A stretch of DNA of 64,000 nucleotides from JAWKUK01 sp041398605. Lineage in GTDB: Bacteria; Planctomycetota; UBA1135; GCA-002686595. Of this stretch, positions 52,268 to 61,398 are shown one piece after another. The notes beneath the pieces are model-generated. The model searched no databases, was not told the origin of the DNA, and worked only from the letters and a program-made list of their open reading frames with translations. The stretch is taken from positions 97,448-161,447 of the forward strand of contig JAWKUK010000021.1 of NCBI GenBank assembly GCA_041398605.1. The letters are read 5' to 3'. The position numbers and the translations under genes were made by a program. Numbering within the stretch: position 1 is the first letter of the stretch; each line of letters begins with the position of its first letter.

Positions 52268-53799
52268 CCCCGGAAGCGGATCTCGGCGTCGCCAGCCGCG
52301 CCGTCAACCACCACCTGGTCGAGGACCAGCGCCAGCACCCGAGCCTGCTCCTCGGGGCCCAGCGCGCCCCACACGCCGTCGAACTCGGCGAGCGCGGTGC
52401 GGAGGCCATCCGCATCGGCGTCGCCTTCCAACGCGCGCACATCGCGCTCCAGCGCGGCCACGCGGGCGTCTGCTTCAGCTACCAGCTCGTCGAGCTCACG
52501 CACGCGACCCAGCAGGCCATCCGGGGCGTCCTTCGCCCCCACCGCGCCCAGCAACCGCTGCTGCTCGGCGACGTGGCGTCCACGGGCAGTTCGGAGCTCG
52601 CGGACATCGGCTGCCAGGCGATCGCGTTCGACGCCGCGCTCATCTCGGTCAGCGGCGACAGCCGCCTCGAGCACTGCCGGGTCACGCGCCACCTCGCGCA
52701 CGCGGTCGATGACGATCTGCTCCAGCTTTCCGCCTGCGACCCGTGAGCCCGGGCAGGCGTCCTTGCCGCGCTTCACCATCGTCGCGCAGCTGTAGTACGC
52801 GTACGTCCGCCCGTGCCGCTTTGCCGAGGTCGGCGTCATCGCGGCGCCACACTTGCATCGCGCGATGCCACTCAACAGCGCCGTGCTGCGACGCGCTGGG
52901 CGTGTACCGACCTCAGGCGCCTGAGCGTCGAGCATCGCTTGGGCCGCGTCCCACAGCTCGCGCGGCACGATCGCCTCGTGCTCGCCCTCCACCACCTCGT
53001 CGCCGGCGCGGACCAGCCCGACGTAGAGCGGACTCCGCAGCAACGCGAGCACGGTGTTCTTGTCGAACGCGCTCCCGCCGGTCTCGACCCCGGCGGCGTT
53101 GGTCCAGCGCTTGTTGCGGAGGCCCAGCAGCTTCAGCTCGTGAGCCAGGACTATCGTGCCACCGACCTTCAGGTAGAGCGCGAAGATGCGCCGCACGTCC
53201 TCGGCCTCGCGCTCGTTGACGACGAGCTTCTTGTCGACGACGTCGAAGCCAAGCACGGGACGCCCGCCGGTCCACATGCCGCGCCTCCGCGTCGCCTGGA
53301 CCTTGTCCCGCGTGCGCTGAGCGATCGTCTCGCGCTCGAACTGGGCGAAGGTCGCGAGCAAGTTCAGCACCATTCGCCCCATCGGCGTCGAGGTATCGAA
53401 CCGCTCGGTGACGCTCACGAACGCCACCCCGCGCTGCTCGAAGTCGCGCATCAGGCCAGCGAAGTCCACGAGCGACCTCGACAGCCGGTCGAGGCGGTAC
53501 ACGACCACGACGTCCACCTTGCCCTCGGCGACGTCCGCCATGAGCCGCTTGAACGCAGGGCGATCGGTGTTCGCGCCGCTGAAGCCGCCGTCGTCGTAGC
53601 GGTCGGGTAGCGCTGTCCAGCCCTCGCCGCGCATCGACCGGACGTAGCCCTCAACGGACTCGCGCTGGGCGTCGAGCGTGTTGAAGGCCTGGTCCAGCCC
53701 ATCGGCCACGGACTTCCGCGTGTACACCGCAACTCGCACCGTGCCGGCCTCGCTCGAAGGCTCGGGCCGGCGTGCCATCCTGTTGGCTGTGCGACTCAT
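52258..53799 (-). CDS. Large serine recombinase
   Basis: A 513-residue site-specific recombinase of the resolvase/invertase superfamily, the likely integrase of the cassette. The N-terminal catalytic domain has V-A-V-Y-T-R-K-S with the nucleophile Ser30, Y-D-D-G-G-F-S-G-A-N, V-V-V-Y-R-L-D-R-L-S-R and F-D-T-S-T-P-M-G-R-M. The middle is a recombinase domain (G-L-R-N-K-R-W-T, L-R-S-P-L-Y-V-G). A zinc ribbon follows (C-K-C-G-A-A-M and Y-Y-S-C-...-C-P-G), then a long coiled coil at ~370-450. All core residues seem intact, so it may be active. It overlaps DUF2924 by 4 nt (ATGA). Confidence 0.95.
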   Translation of the reverse strand: MSRTANRMARRPEPSSEAGTVRVAVYTRKSVADGLDQAFNTLDAQRESVEGYVRSMRGEGWTALPDRYDDGGFSGANTDRPAFKRLMADVAEGKVDVVVVYRLDRLSRSLVDFAGLMRDFEQRGVAFVSVTERFDTSTPMGRMVLNLLATFAQFERETIAQRTRDKVQATRRRGMWTGGRPVLGFDVVDKKLVVNEREAEDVRRIFALYLKVGGTIVLAHELKLLGLRNKRWTNAAGVETGGSAFDKNTVLALLRSPLYVGLVRAGDEVVEGEHEAIVPRELWDAAQAMLDAQAPEVGTRPARRSTALLSGIARCKCGAAMTPTSAKRHGRTYAYYSCATMVKRGKDACPGSRVAGGKLEQIVIDRVREVARDPAVLEAAVAADRDERGVERDRLAADVRELRTARGRHVAEQQRLLGAVGAKDAPDGLLGRVRELDELVAEADARVAALERDVRALEGDADADGLRTALAEFDGVWGALGPEEQARVLALVLDQVVVDGAAGDAEIRFRGWR

Positions 53800-54638
53800 T
53801 CGGTGCCGCCCTTCCGCGCCCGCAGGTTGAAGAACGCCGGGCCGCTCACGTGGCTGCCCGAGATCGCCTTCGCCGCGGCCGACAGCGACTTGTAGGTCGT
53901 GCCCTCGCAGCTCCAGCCGCTCTCGACGCGCACGGCGACGATCAGCCGGTCACGCCACTTGCGCTCGATGCGCGTGCCGAGCGGCATGTCGTCGGCGCTG
54001 CGCGGCGCGGTGAGCTTCGCCTTCTCGCTGGGTCGCGGCTCCGGGAGCTGGATCTCGCCCATGAGCTCGTCGAGCCGGGCTTTCGCCGCGTTCGAGAGCC
54101 CGCCGAAGCGCTTGGTCTGCTCGTGCCAGGCAAGCTTGCGCTGCAGCCAGGTGCGGTTCTTGATCCGCGGCCGGCGCCCGAGCACCTCGACGTGGCGCTT
54201 CACGAGCTCAGGCACGCTCATGCGGCCGAGGTCGGCGATGACCTCCTCCATCGAGGGGAGCGCGCTGTCGGGCGGCGCGGCTTCGGTGCCGGTGGCCGTG
54301 GGCTCGAGGGCCGTGGGGACCGTCGGCACCTGGACTCGCTTCGCCGCCTGACGGCCGTGCGCGGGGCCCGGTTTCGCGCGTAGCGCGTTCGGGGTTTCCG
54401 CGGGCGGTGACTCGGCTTCAACCCAGGCGATGCCGTCCGGCCCGCGCTCGGGGCCCTCAGCGGCCACGAGGTCGTACGTGGCCTCGCCCGCGGGTTCCAC
54501 CCCTTCGAGCTCGGCCTCGCTCTGCTCACCGACGTCGATCGTCGGCACGTCGTCTACGAAGCCGTCCTCGACGGCGACCCACTCGATGCTCTGGCGCTCG
54601 GCGCCTTGCTTGCTCTTGGTGCTCTTCTTGGTCATCAC
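53796..54638 (-). CDS. DUF2924 family protein
   Basis: A 280-residue protein. The C-terminal ~150 residues match DUF2924, a family found next to phage and element recombinases: a helical part (R-T-W-L-Q-R-K-L-A-W) then P-L-G-T-R-I-E-R-K-W-R-D-R, Y-K-S-L-S-A-A-A-K-A-I-S-G and S-G-P-A-F-F-N-L. The first half is acidic and disordered with Pro/Glu-rich repeats. Function is unknown; the position between the SpoVG-like gene and the recombinase is typical. It starts at a GTG/ATG pair (54638/54635), overlapping the stop of the small gene upstream, and ends in ATGA with the recombinase. Confidence 0.85.
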   Translation of the reverse strand: MMTKKSTKSKQGAERQSIEWVAVEDGFVDDVPTIDVGEQSEAELEGVEPAGEATYDLVAAEGPERGPDGIAWVEAESPPAETPNALRAKPGPAHGRQAAKRVQVPTVPTALEPTATGTEAAPPDSALPSMEEVIADLGRMSVPELVKRHVEVLGRRPRIKNRTWLQRKLAWHEQTKRFGGLSNAAKARLDELMGEIQLPEPRPSEKAKLTAPRSADDMPLGTRIERKWRDRLIVAVRVESGWSCEGTTYKSLSAAAKAISGSHVSGPAFFNLRARKGGTE

Positions 54639-54832
54639 GCGACCTCCAGGTCGGGCTGTGCACGGCGCCTATCCGCCGCGCGGTCGCATGCACGCTCTGC
54701 GCCCGGGTTGACATCCAGTTCGTTCTGCGGGATCTGCCGCGCCCGGCGGTATCCCCTCGCCAACAGCGCGCCCAGTTCCGCCAGGCGGGCCTCGACGCTC
54801 ATGTGAGCCGCGTTACAACCACGCCCCCTCAT
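54635..54832 (-). CDS. Small hypothetical protein of the recombinase cassette
   Basis: A 65-residue basic frame whose ATG overlaps the stop of the SpoVG-like gene (ATGA) and whose stop overlaps the DUF2924 start. It contains A-L-L-A-R-G-Y-R-R-A-R-Q and N-E-L-D-V-N-P-G-A-E-R-A-C-D-R-A. I remember similar small frames next to DUF2924 genes, but cannot name a family. An in-frame ATG at 54802 is an alternative start. Confidence 0.55.
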   Translation of the reverse strand: MRGRGCNAAHMSVEARLAELGALLARGYRRARQIPQNELDVNPGAERACDRAADRRRAQPDLEVA

Positions 54833-55098
54833 CGCGCTGCCTCCTGGCGGTTCAGCTCGCGCAGGACCGCGTCCTCGAGCTCGAGGCGCGCGGCGTCGGA
54901 GATCGGGCGCATCAGCGGGTGCCGATTGCCCTGCCGATCGGTTCGCTCGGGCCAGCCCAGCGTCAAACGCCCGTCCAGGGTGCGCCGCAGGGTCACGCCG
55001 TCCAGGATGAGCGGGCCGAACTCGAGCTTCACGTAGGCGAGGAGCCCACGCTCTGCCTCGGCGTCGCTCGCAGGGATGAAGCGGACGGAGCGGATCAT
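54829..55098 (-). CDS. SpoVG-like small protein
   Basis: An 89-residue protein with R-S-V-R-F-I-P-A near the start, then G-L-L-A-Y-V-K-L-E-F-G-P-L-I-L-D-G-V-T-L-R-R and a G-R-L-T-L-G-W-P-E-R segment before a C-terminal helix. This is the layout of SpoVG-family nucleic-acid-binding proteins (V-x-L-x-V-x-F, then P-S-R). Its length fits. It links the primase gene and the small gene by ATGA overlaps on both sides. A DNA or RNA binding role is likely from the family. Confidence 0.7.
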   Translation of the reverse strand: MIRSVRFIPASDAEAERGLLAYVKLEFGPLILDGVTLRRTLDGRLTLGWPERTDRQGNRHPLMRPISDAARLELEDAVLRELNRQEAAR

Positions 55099-58000
55099 GC
55101 TTCGCCTCCGTCGAGGTCGAGGCGCTCAATGAGGGAGTCAGCCTTCGTACTGGGCGCACAGGTCGAACACCGGTACTCGCCGGGGGCACCACGTCCAGCG
55201 TCTGCCAGGCGCCAGAAGCGTCGAGAGCCGCATGCGTAGCAGGACTTCAGAACCTCCGCGGCCAGATTGAAGACTCGCTCAATCGGAACGACCGTCACCG
55301 CGTCCCTGGCAAGCGACCAGCCCGGAAGCTCGGATCGAATGAGGTCGAAGATGGGGTCGATGGACGACGGGTGGGTGCCCTCAGGTGACGCAGTCGGCCG
55401 GGCCTCGGCAGGTACGGACGAGGACGCCAGCGGCCCAGGGGTGGCGGCAGGGAGGTTCCGTGTTGCGTGTTGCGTGGTGCAGTCGTCATTCGCGCGAACG
55501 CTTTTGCTCCCAACGCTATTCACTTCTGGGACCGGGGAGGTTCCGTGTTGCAAGTCCACCCCATCTACCCCCTCTTCCAGGGGTCCCCCCCCATTCCTGG
55601 GCCCAGGAGAGGGGGTGTTGTGCATGAATGCATCTGCACCACGCAACACGCAACACGGAACCTCCCCGCAATGGGCATTCCTATCGCCATTGCCCGAATC
55701 GCCATGCGATGCCCGATCGGCAATGTCGATGCACAACGGAACCTCCCCGGGGCCGGTCCCGACGGCCGCGTTATGCGAGCACTCATGGGAGGTTTCGTCG
55801 ACCGTCGGCTCGACCGACACCGCCCCCTCGTGGGCCTTCAGCGTGTCCTGGTCCAGGTCGATCTTCCCCCGCACCTCCCCTGGTTCTCCGCCAGGCCCTT
55901 CGGGCCCGGCGGTCACCAGTCGGCACTCCTGCGTCGGTGCCCCACCGCCTGATCCGCGGGCGCGTTCGACCCACTCAGCCAGTTGCGCTTGAACGAGCTC
56001 GTCCAGCTCGGACTTGGCCTCCTCTTGGTTCCGTCGGTTGTTCCGTTGGCGCCATTCCCGAATCGTCACCGCGCCCCCCATTGCGCGAACCTTCTCGACC
56101 CGCGCGGCGAGCTTGCGGTCAGCTCCCGGCTCGACGTCACGACCAAGCGTCTCGTAGACGCGAATGGCCTCGTCGCGAAACCAGCGCGCCAGTTCGGCGC
56201 CAGACTCAAGGTCTGCGATTTCGATTGGGTCGATATCGCGCGCCGTGCCGTTCGCCTCACGGCAGGTCTTGAAGATCAACGCAAAACGGAGCGCGTACCC
56301 CTCGAGCTTTGACATCGCCGCCTCGACGGCCTCGGCTGACTCCAACGCCTCTTCCGACCAGCGAGGGATCCACACCCGTAGGAAGTCGCGGCACGCACCC
56401 GAGAAGGGGACACGAATCGTGTCCTGCGTTGGAAATCCGGCCGCATTGAAACCCGACGCGAACGGCAATCCTAAGAGCCTCGTAAGCAGGCCCTCGTAGC
56501 GCTCACACGCTTGGTCCGAGGGCCCCTGTCGATACTGCTTCACAGGCAGCGTGGGCATGATCAACAAGAAGCGCGAGGCTAAGCCACTCGTGAACGACTC
56601 CTCGTCGAAGCATCGAGCGAGGATCGCGGGCTGAACGCCCCCGACCACGGACGCGAGGCCCCTCTTGACGTAAATTGTCCCTTTCGTAGCCCTATCAATC
56701 TTCGACGATGTGGCCCGGAACATCGACAGCCAGAACGCGCGGTCTGCGTCCGTCCGGCCAGTCCCGTAACGCCCCATTGACCCGAAGAAGCCTGCGAGCT
56801 CGTCGTTGATGACAAGCAATCCCCGTGGCGTCTCGGAGAGCATTGCCACCATGGCTTCCTGTGTGGCGTCTGTGGTGTAGATGTGTTGGAGCTTGGGCGG
56901 CCGCGGGCGTGGGACGTGCTCCTCATCACCCGATTTGGCGCTGGCCTTCTTCGTTCGCTTCTGCGCACGATCCCAGACATCAAGGTCATCCTGGTACTTC
57001 TCCTGAAGGGCAACGAATTGCTCGTGCAGCTCGGCTTGCCACCGATCGTGAACACGAAAGACGTCTTCCAGCACGGGACTCTTGCGGCCGCCTGAGCGCA
57101 TGACAAGCGCCGCCCAGATGGCGGGTGGCTCGGACCAGCGCGAGAACGAGTCCCAGGCCGAGCGAGAGAGGCCTATCGCGCTTCCGAGCCCGACAAGGAC
57201 CGCCGCTGCGACCATGGAGACGTCCACGCTCCGGGCATCGGCCACGGCTTCGCAGAACTCATGGACGTCCGCAGGGAGGAGATGCAAGGGAAACGGCCGC
57301 TGTATGACCCGAGCCTTGGCCTTGCCTTTGCCTTTGCCTTTGCCTTTGCGATCTGTGTCCTGAGCTAATGGCAAGTCGGCTGTGGCGGCTGTCGTACTGG
57401 CGGGGACTGGCCGCTCCTCTGATCCGGTTGCGTCCACTGGACGCGCCCCGAATTCCCCCCCCGGATGGTCGTCGGGCGCGCACGTTTGGGGCTCATCCGC
57501 GTCCCGGTCCTGCGCGTGAGGATTGACGTTCGATGTCGAGTCCTGTGGATGCTTCCACCGAGCAGGCCCTGTCCGTGCGAGAGGCCTCTCGATCCCCTTG
57601 CTGAGGCCACTCGCGATCGTGGCGCGCGCCTCGCGCTCCGGGAGCCCCACCTGAATCGCGGCGTCGAGAAGGTCGTCCTCCGCGTCTCCTCGATCGAGGT
57701 CGCCACGCCCCACGAGACCACCCAGGGTGAACGCGGCACGGTTGAGCGCGCTGTTTCGCGTCCCCTCGGTTGCTAGGCGCACCTCAGCAAGGAGCCGGTC
57801 ACGCAGGCTGGTGCCATGTGGGACTTCGGCGCGCTGTGCTCCCGGCGGTCGCGCGGGTGTCACGGGGCGTCGGAGCCCATCAAGATGCGCCTGCGGCAGC
57901 TCGGCCAGCTCAATCGACGCGGGATCTAGCCCAGGGGCCCACTCATACAGCCTATTGGTATCAGGGTGGACCGACCCTGGGTAGAGCACCGCCATGCCGT

Positions 58001-58421
58001 CGCCGCGAAGCTCAACCTTCAGGCCGAACGCCGAGGGCCGGTTCGGCACCGGCTCGTCGGGCCACTTGAAGTAATAGTGGTGCCGTCCCGATCCTGTGCG
58101 AACGGTCCACGTCCGCGGCAAGCTCAAGAGCTCGGCCGCGCCCTGCTCCTCGCTGTCGTCATCGATGACGAGAACGCCTGAGACCGGCCCGCAACGCAGC
58201 GACAGGTTGAAGTCCTGGGCGTACGCAACCAGCTGGTCCAGCTCCAGCGGCTGCTCTTCATTCCAGCCCTTTCGGAAGGCAGCTTTGCCTCGAGCCGGGG
58301 TCAGCACGAGGCCAAGTTCGTGCGCCCGACGCACTTCAGCGACTCGGGCGTGAGCGTGTGCGAGATGCGGCTCCGTTGACTCGCCAAGGGCCTCAGAAGC
58401 AAGGCTGTGGGGTGTCTTCAC
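55095..58421 (-). CDS. Primase-polymerase / DUF3987 replication protein
   Basis: An 1108-residue protein. Residues ~30-190 look like the bifunctional primase-polymerase domain (V-L-V-I-D-D-D-S-E-E, T-G-S-G-R-H-H-Y-Y-F-K). A linker with K-G-K-G-K-G-K-A-K (6-bp DNA repeat at 57314-57350) leads to DUF3987 at ~380-800 (V-L-V-G-L-G-S-A-I-G-L, L-L-V-I-N-D-E-L-A-G-F-F, G-L-A-S-R-F-L-L-I-M). A low-complexity stretch follows, then a C-terminal zinc ribbon (C-Y-A-C-G...C-S-T-C-A) near 1075-1095. Such proteins start replication of phages and plasmids; the GTG at 58421 overlaps the small gene upstream. The linker DNA holds a 33-bp inverted repeat. Confidence 0.85.
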   Translation of the reverse strand: MKTPHSLASEALGESTEPHLAHAHARVAEVRRAHELGLVLTPARGKAAFRKGWNEEQPLELDQLVAYAQDFNLSLRCGPVSGVLVIDDDSEEQGAAELLSLPRTWTVRTGSGRHHYYFKWPDEPVPNRPSAFGLKVELRGDGMAVLYPGSVHPDTNRLYEWAPGLDPASIELAELPQAHLDGLRRPVTPARPPGAQRAEVPHGTSLRDRLLAEVRLATEGTRNSALNRAAFTLGGLVGRGDLDRGDAEDDLLDAAIQVGLPEREARATIASGLSKGIERPLARTGPARWKHPQDSTSNVNPHAQDRDADEPQTCAPDDHPGGEFGARPVDATGSEERPVPASTTAATADLPLAQDTDRKGKGKGKGKAKARVIQRPFPLHLLPADVHEFCEAVADARSVDVSMVAAAVLVGLGSAIGLSRSAWDSFSRWSEPPAIWAALVMRSGGRKSPVLEDVFRVHDRWQAELHEQFVALQEKYQDDLDVWDRAQKRTKKASAKSGDEEHVPRPRPPKLQHIYTTDATQEAMVAMLSETPRGLLVINDELAGFFGSMGRYGTGRTDADRAFWLSMFRATSSKIDRATKGTIYVKRGLASVVGGVQPAILARCFDEESFTSGLASRFLLIMPTLPVKQYRQGPSDQACERYEGLLTRLLGLPFASGFNAAGFPTQDTIRVPFSGACRDFLRVWIPRWSEEALESAEAVEAAMSKLEGYALRFALIFKTCREANGTARDIDPIEIADLESGAELARWFRDEAIRVYETLGRDVEPGADRKLAARVEKVRAMGGAVTIREWRQRNNRRNQEEAKSELDELVQAQLAEWVERARGSGGGAPTQECRLVTAGPEGPGGEPGEVRGKIDLDQDTLKAHEGAVSVEPTVDETSHECSHNAAVGTGPGEVPLCIDIADRASHGDSGNGDRNAHCGEVPCCVLRGADAFMHNTPSPGPRNGGGPLEEGVDGVDLQHGTSPVPEVNSVGSKSVRANDDCTTQHATRNLPAATPGPLASSSVPAEARPTASPEGTHPSSIDPIFDLIRSELPGWSLARDAVTVVPIERVFNLAAEVLKSCYACGSRRFWRLADAGRGAPGEYRCSTCAPSTKADSLIERLDLDGGEA
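55450..55482. repeat. 33-bp inverted repeat, arm 1
   Basis: The stretch ...GAGGTTCCGTGTTGCGTG... is repeated perfectly in inverse orientation at 55634-55666, 151 bp away. Two shorter copies of its GGGGAGGTTCCG core lie at 55534-55550 (same orientation) and 55733-55748 (inverse). All four lie in the low-complexity part of the primase gene. Confidence 0.85.
55634..55666. repeat. 33-bp inverted repeat, arm 2
   Basis: Perfect reverse complement of 55450-55482, containing CACGCAACACGGAACCTCCC. Coding-strand reading here gives G-E-V-P-C-C-V-L-R-G-A-D-A. The arms flank 151 bp of coding DNA. Confidence 0.85.
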
Positions 58422-58642
58422 GGACAGCCTCCTTGCTCTCGGTTGGCCCTCGCCTGTGCTCCCGTCCGGTCCGCGGTGAACGCTCGGGGAATGCGCCGAG
58501 CGTCAACTCGCAGGCCGGGAGAGGCCCCCAGCGGGCAGAGACAGTCCGATATGCACACGTATGCGACGGTCGGCCCAACGCTTGACGTCTCGCGCACGAC
58601 GGCGGCACCGAGCGCTTGCTGTTCAACGAGGGGGTGCATCAC
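58418..58642 (-). CDS. Small hypothetical protein
   Basis: A 74-residue frame. It begins at GTG 58642 or ATG 58639 (GTGATG overlapping the stop of the upstream gene) and ends in a GTGA overlap with the primase start. Mixed composition with several Cys (Y-V-C-I-S-D-C-L-C). I do not recognise it. The tight overlaps on both sides support translation. Confidence 0.5.
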   Translation of the reverse strand: MMHPLVEQQALGAAVVRETSSVGPTVAYVCISDCLCPLGASPGLRVDARRIPRAFTADRTGAQARANREQGGCP

Positions 58643-59328
58643 TCGGCCACCTCCAAGGTCCGAGCGCCGAACTTGGAATCGACGTCGTTCGTGATGTCCT
58701 CGTCCTTCGGCGCTCCGTGCTCGTGTTTATCACTCCCGCCCTGCACGAGGCTCATGAGCGCTGCGAGCAGCGCGTTGATGTCGCGGACGACGAGGTGCAG
58801 CTCAGCTGGATCCGCCTGCAACGCGAGATCGCGAACCTCCCGGATTCGGGCGCGGACGCGCTGGATAGGAACGCCACGCCTGGCAGGTTCCGGCTGGCTC
58901 TGCACCAGATCCTTATCCGTGTGAGGTGCGTCTAGTGCATCGACGCTCGCCGCCCCCTCGACGATTGGGGAGTCAGCGGTGTGAACGACATCCAGGTCGC
59001 GGTCGTCCCCTCGGACCTCGGGAGTCGACGGAGTGAGACGCTCTTCCGGGCGTAGCCCTTTGCGAGTGGGATCAGCGCTGTGGACCAACTCGACCGCCTG
59101 GGATGCGATGCCGTCCTCCTGGGCGGGTGTCCTGTTGGTGTCGATGACCCCACGCGAATGGGTGGTATCGGTCCGGCCCGGTCGCCGACGCAACGCGATG
59201 AGCACCGACCGAACCGGTATAGGGTCGCGCGGCTGGACCCCGTCCGGCCCCTGCGGGCCTACCGCTTCCGGCCTCTCCCTGGGCGCGGAATCCACGTCTC
59301 GACGGCCCACCGAACCACCTTGCTCCAA
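58639..59328 (-). CDS. Hypothetical acidic/helical protein, start uncertain
   Basis: The frame runs 229 codons from an ATG at 59328 that lies 70 nt inside the upstream gene; GTG codons at 59295 or 59205 would shorten this. The C-terminal half is helical and acidic (V-R-D-L-A-L-Q-A-D-P-A-E-L-H-L-V-V-R-D-I-N-A-L-L-A-A-L). The first half is basic and Pro/Thr-rich. I do not recognise it. It is part of the leftward cassette. Confidence 0.5.
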   Translation of the reverse strand: MEQGGSVGRRDVDSAPRERPEAVGPQGPDGVQPRDPIPVRSVLIALRRRPGRTDTTHSRGVIDTNRTPAQEDGIASQAVELVHSADPTRKGLRPEERLTPSTPEVRGDDRDLDVVHTADSPIVEGAASVDALDAPHTDKDLVQSQPEPARRGVPIQRVRARIREVRDLALQADPAELHLVVRDINALLAALMSLVQGGSDKHEHGAPKDEDITNDVDSKFGARTLEVAE

Positions 59329-60395
59329 CGCATGCGCGTCTTCTTGCCCGTCCCGCTGATGATCGCCCCTTCGATGCGCCGCACACCGCTCCGAACCGTC
59401 GAGGGCGCGACTGCGGCGTTCTCGAGATCGGCCGCCAGGACCTCATCGCCCTCGATCTTCTCGAGGCATTCCAAGGCCCCCTTCGCCATCTCCAACGCCT
59501 TCCCGCGGAGCCCGCGGCTTTCGAGATGCTTCAAGCGCCGGTCCCGTCCCTCCTTGCTACGGTCGCTGTAGTCGACACCGATCGTAGGCCCACGCGCGTC
59601 GTGCTCCTCCGTATGCGCACGCTCAGCTTGAATGGACCCTGGCAGGGGACGAACCGCCTCGGCGCTCGGCAAGATGCGCTGCAGCTCATCCGCGTGATAG
59701 CGGGCGAACTCGGAGAGCTGCAGCCCGATGGCGAAGAGGCGAATGGAACTTCCGAGCGCGTCCTCCGGAAGTGCCAGATCAACGAATGGGTCCTCCCCGG
59801 AGATCTCGACTAGTCGGAGTTGGCACCAATGTTCGAGCCGATGCACGACTACTCCAGCCTCCACCGCGAGCGGGCGCGCCTCCTGCATGTGGCCCGCGAA
59901 ATTGACCCAGCGGCGCGAAACACCCAGCAGCGCGAGAACGTTCGTGAGCAGCCGCCGCTGGTCGAGTGGATGCTTCCCATCAGCCACTCGACCAGGCGCG
60001 CCTGCCAGCGCGAGCGCCTTGCCCGGGTTGTATAGTGCGAAGGCGAAGCTCTCGAATTGGCCTCCGATCGATGCGACCGTGAGTGGAACCGCGTTGATCT
60101 CAGGCGGATCGACCCCCAGAGCAAACAAGCGCGGCACACGACTCGCTTCGGATGAAGTGCAGAGAGGCAACAGCTCGACAAGAGCGCCGTCACCTGCCTT
60201 CGTGACGTTGACGTAGTCGTCGTCCGATGGCTCGAAAGCACGCTCGGCGCCACGAGGGGGCTGCGCTTGCTCCGCGCCTTGCGCGTCGACGGGCACCGGC
60301 TGAGGATCTCGGCCCCTTCGGAACCAGTTCTCGAGCGTGAACTGCCCGGAGAAAATCACCGTCACCAGTCGGGGCTCCGCGCGAGATTCGTCCAT
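59259..60395 (-). CDS. Hypothetical cassette protein
   Basis: A 378-residue protein that starts at the ATG at 60395, 40 bp after the terminase-like gene. It has a hydrophobic beta start (R-L-V-T-V-I-F-S-G-Q-F-T-L-E-N-W-F), a mixed middle (G-V-S-R-R-W-V-N-F-A-G-H) and a basic end (S-G-T-G-K-K-T-R-M-R-W-S-K-V-V-R-W-A). I do not recognise the family. Its place between terminase and replication genes suggests a mobile-element function. The basic C-terminus could bind DNA, which is inference. Confidence 0.65.
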   Translation of the reverse strand: MDESRAEPRLVTVIFSGQFTLENWFRRGRDPQPVPVDAQGAEQAQPPRGAERAFEPSDDDYVNVTKAGDGALVELLPLCTSSEASRVPRLFALGVDPPEINAVPLTVASIGGQFESFAFALYNPGKALALAGAPGRVADGKHPLDQRRLLTNVLALLGVSRRWVNFAGHMQEARPLAVEAGVVVHRLEHWCQLRLVEISGEDPFVDLALPEDALGSSIRLFAIGLQLSEFARYHADELQRILPSAEAVRPLPGSIQAERAHTEEHDARGPTIGVDYSDRSKEGRDRRLKHLESRGLRGKALEMAKGALECLEKIEGDEVLAADLENAAVAPSTVRSGVRRIEGAIISGTGKKTRMRWSKVVRWAVETWIPRPGRGRKR

Positions 60396-60435
60396 TGGAG
60401 TTCGTGCAGATGACGCTTGCGCGAGCCAGAGGTGG

Positions 60436-61398
60436 TCACGGCGGGGCCGCGTCGGAACCGGGGCGATCCCCGCAGTCGGATCCTACATCCGCCAGCCGCT
60501 CCTGCTCCAGCCACGCCAACTCCTCGTCCGGCCCCACCTCCACCTGGATCCGGACCGTCCCGTCCGGTAGTTCGGAGCCCACCGGCTCGCCCTCCGCCGT
60601 CAGCGGCCGCCCGCAGTACACGCACTCCCGCCGCGCCCAGTACTCCGGCGCCCACAGGATCGTCTTCTGCCAGTCCCGACCCCAGCCGCAGTGGAGGCAG
60701 ACCGCACCGAACCTTCCAATGAACCGGGCCTCATACTCCGCCTGGAACTCGTGCCGGGTCAGCCGGGCGGCCTCGAGCTCGATCACCGCCGGGTGCACGG
60801 CGGGGTTCGACCGCGTCGGCGCCACCCACGAGGCGTAGCCCTCCTCCCCGCGGATGCCCCGCTCGACCTGCTCGCGGAACCAGCTGTCGAACCCGTGGGG
60901 AGTGCTCAGGAGCAGGGCCCAGCCGTCGCGATCCACGAGGCGCTGGCTGAGGACCGCGGCCCAGACCTCCTCCTTCAGGCGCGCCGCCTCGTCCACGATC
61001 AGCCAGTCGAGCGAGGTGCCGAGCAGCGCTGCGGGCCGATCCGCGCTCCGGCCCGCAACCTCCGTGGTCCCGCCACCGAGGTTCTGGACCGTCATCCGGC
61101 GCGCGCGCTCGTCGAAGTCGAGCACGCGGTGTGGGAAGTGCGTCCGCAGCGCGTCGAACAGAACGTCGGTCACGAGCCTGGTGGTCGCCACGGTCGGCGT
61201 CACGATCCAGCCGCGCGCACTCTCCGCCGGGGCCAGGGCGGCCAGCAGGGCCTCGTGGACGGCCAACGTCGACTTCCCGAAGCGCACACCGCAGGCCACG
61301 ACCCGGCGCAGGGCCTCCGACGCGTGGATCGCGCGCTAGACCTCGTGCGGCTGGTAGCCGACGGCGCGGAACACCGCCTCCTTGTCGAGCCTCGCCAT
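60436..61398 (-). pseudogene. Terminase large-subunit-like ATPase, copy 1, with amber codon
   Basis: A paralogue of the next gene. From the ATG at 61398 the frame reads A-R-L-D-K-E-A-V-F-R-A-V-G-Y-Q-P-H-E-V, then TAG at 61336-61338, then R-A-I-H-A-S-E and the Walker A A-C-G-V-R-F-G-K-S-T. Copy 2 has Q at the stop position (P-H-E-A-Q-R-R-V-H-E), so CAG has become TAG. Walker B is L-I-V-D-E-A-A-R. The C-terminus has a zinc ribbon (C-L-H-C-G, C-V-Y-C-G) and no nuclease domain. A GTG at 61299 could restart just before Walker A, but without the Gln of the adenine-binding motif. The ATG overlaps the stop of copy 2 by one base (TGATG). Confidence 0.8.
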
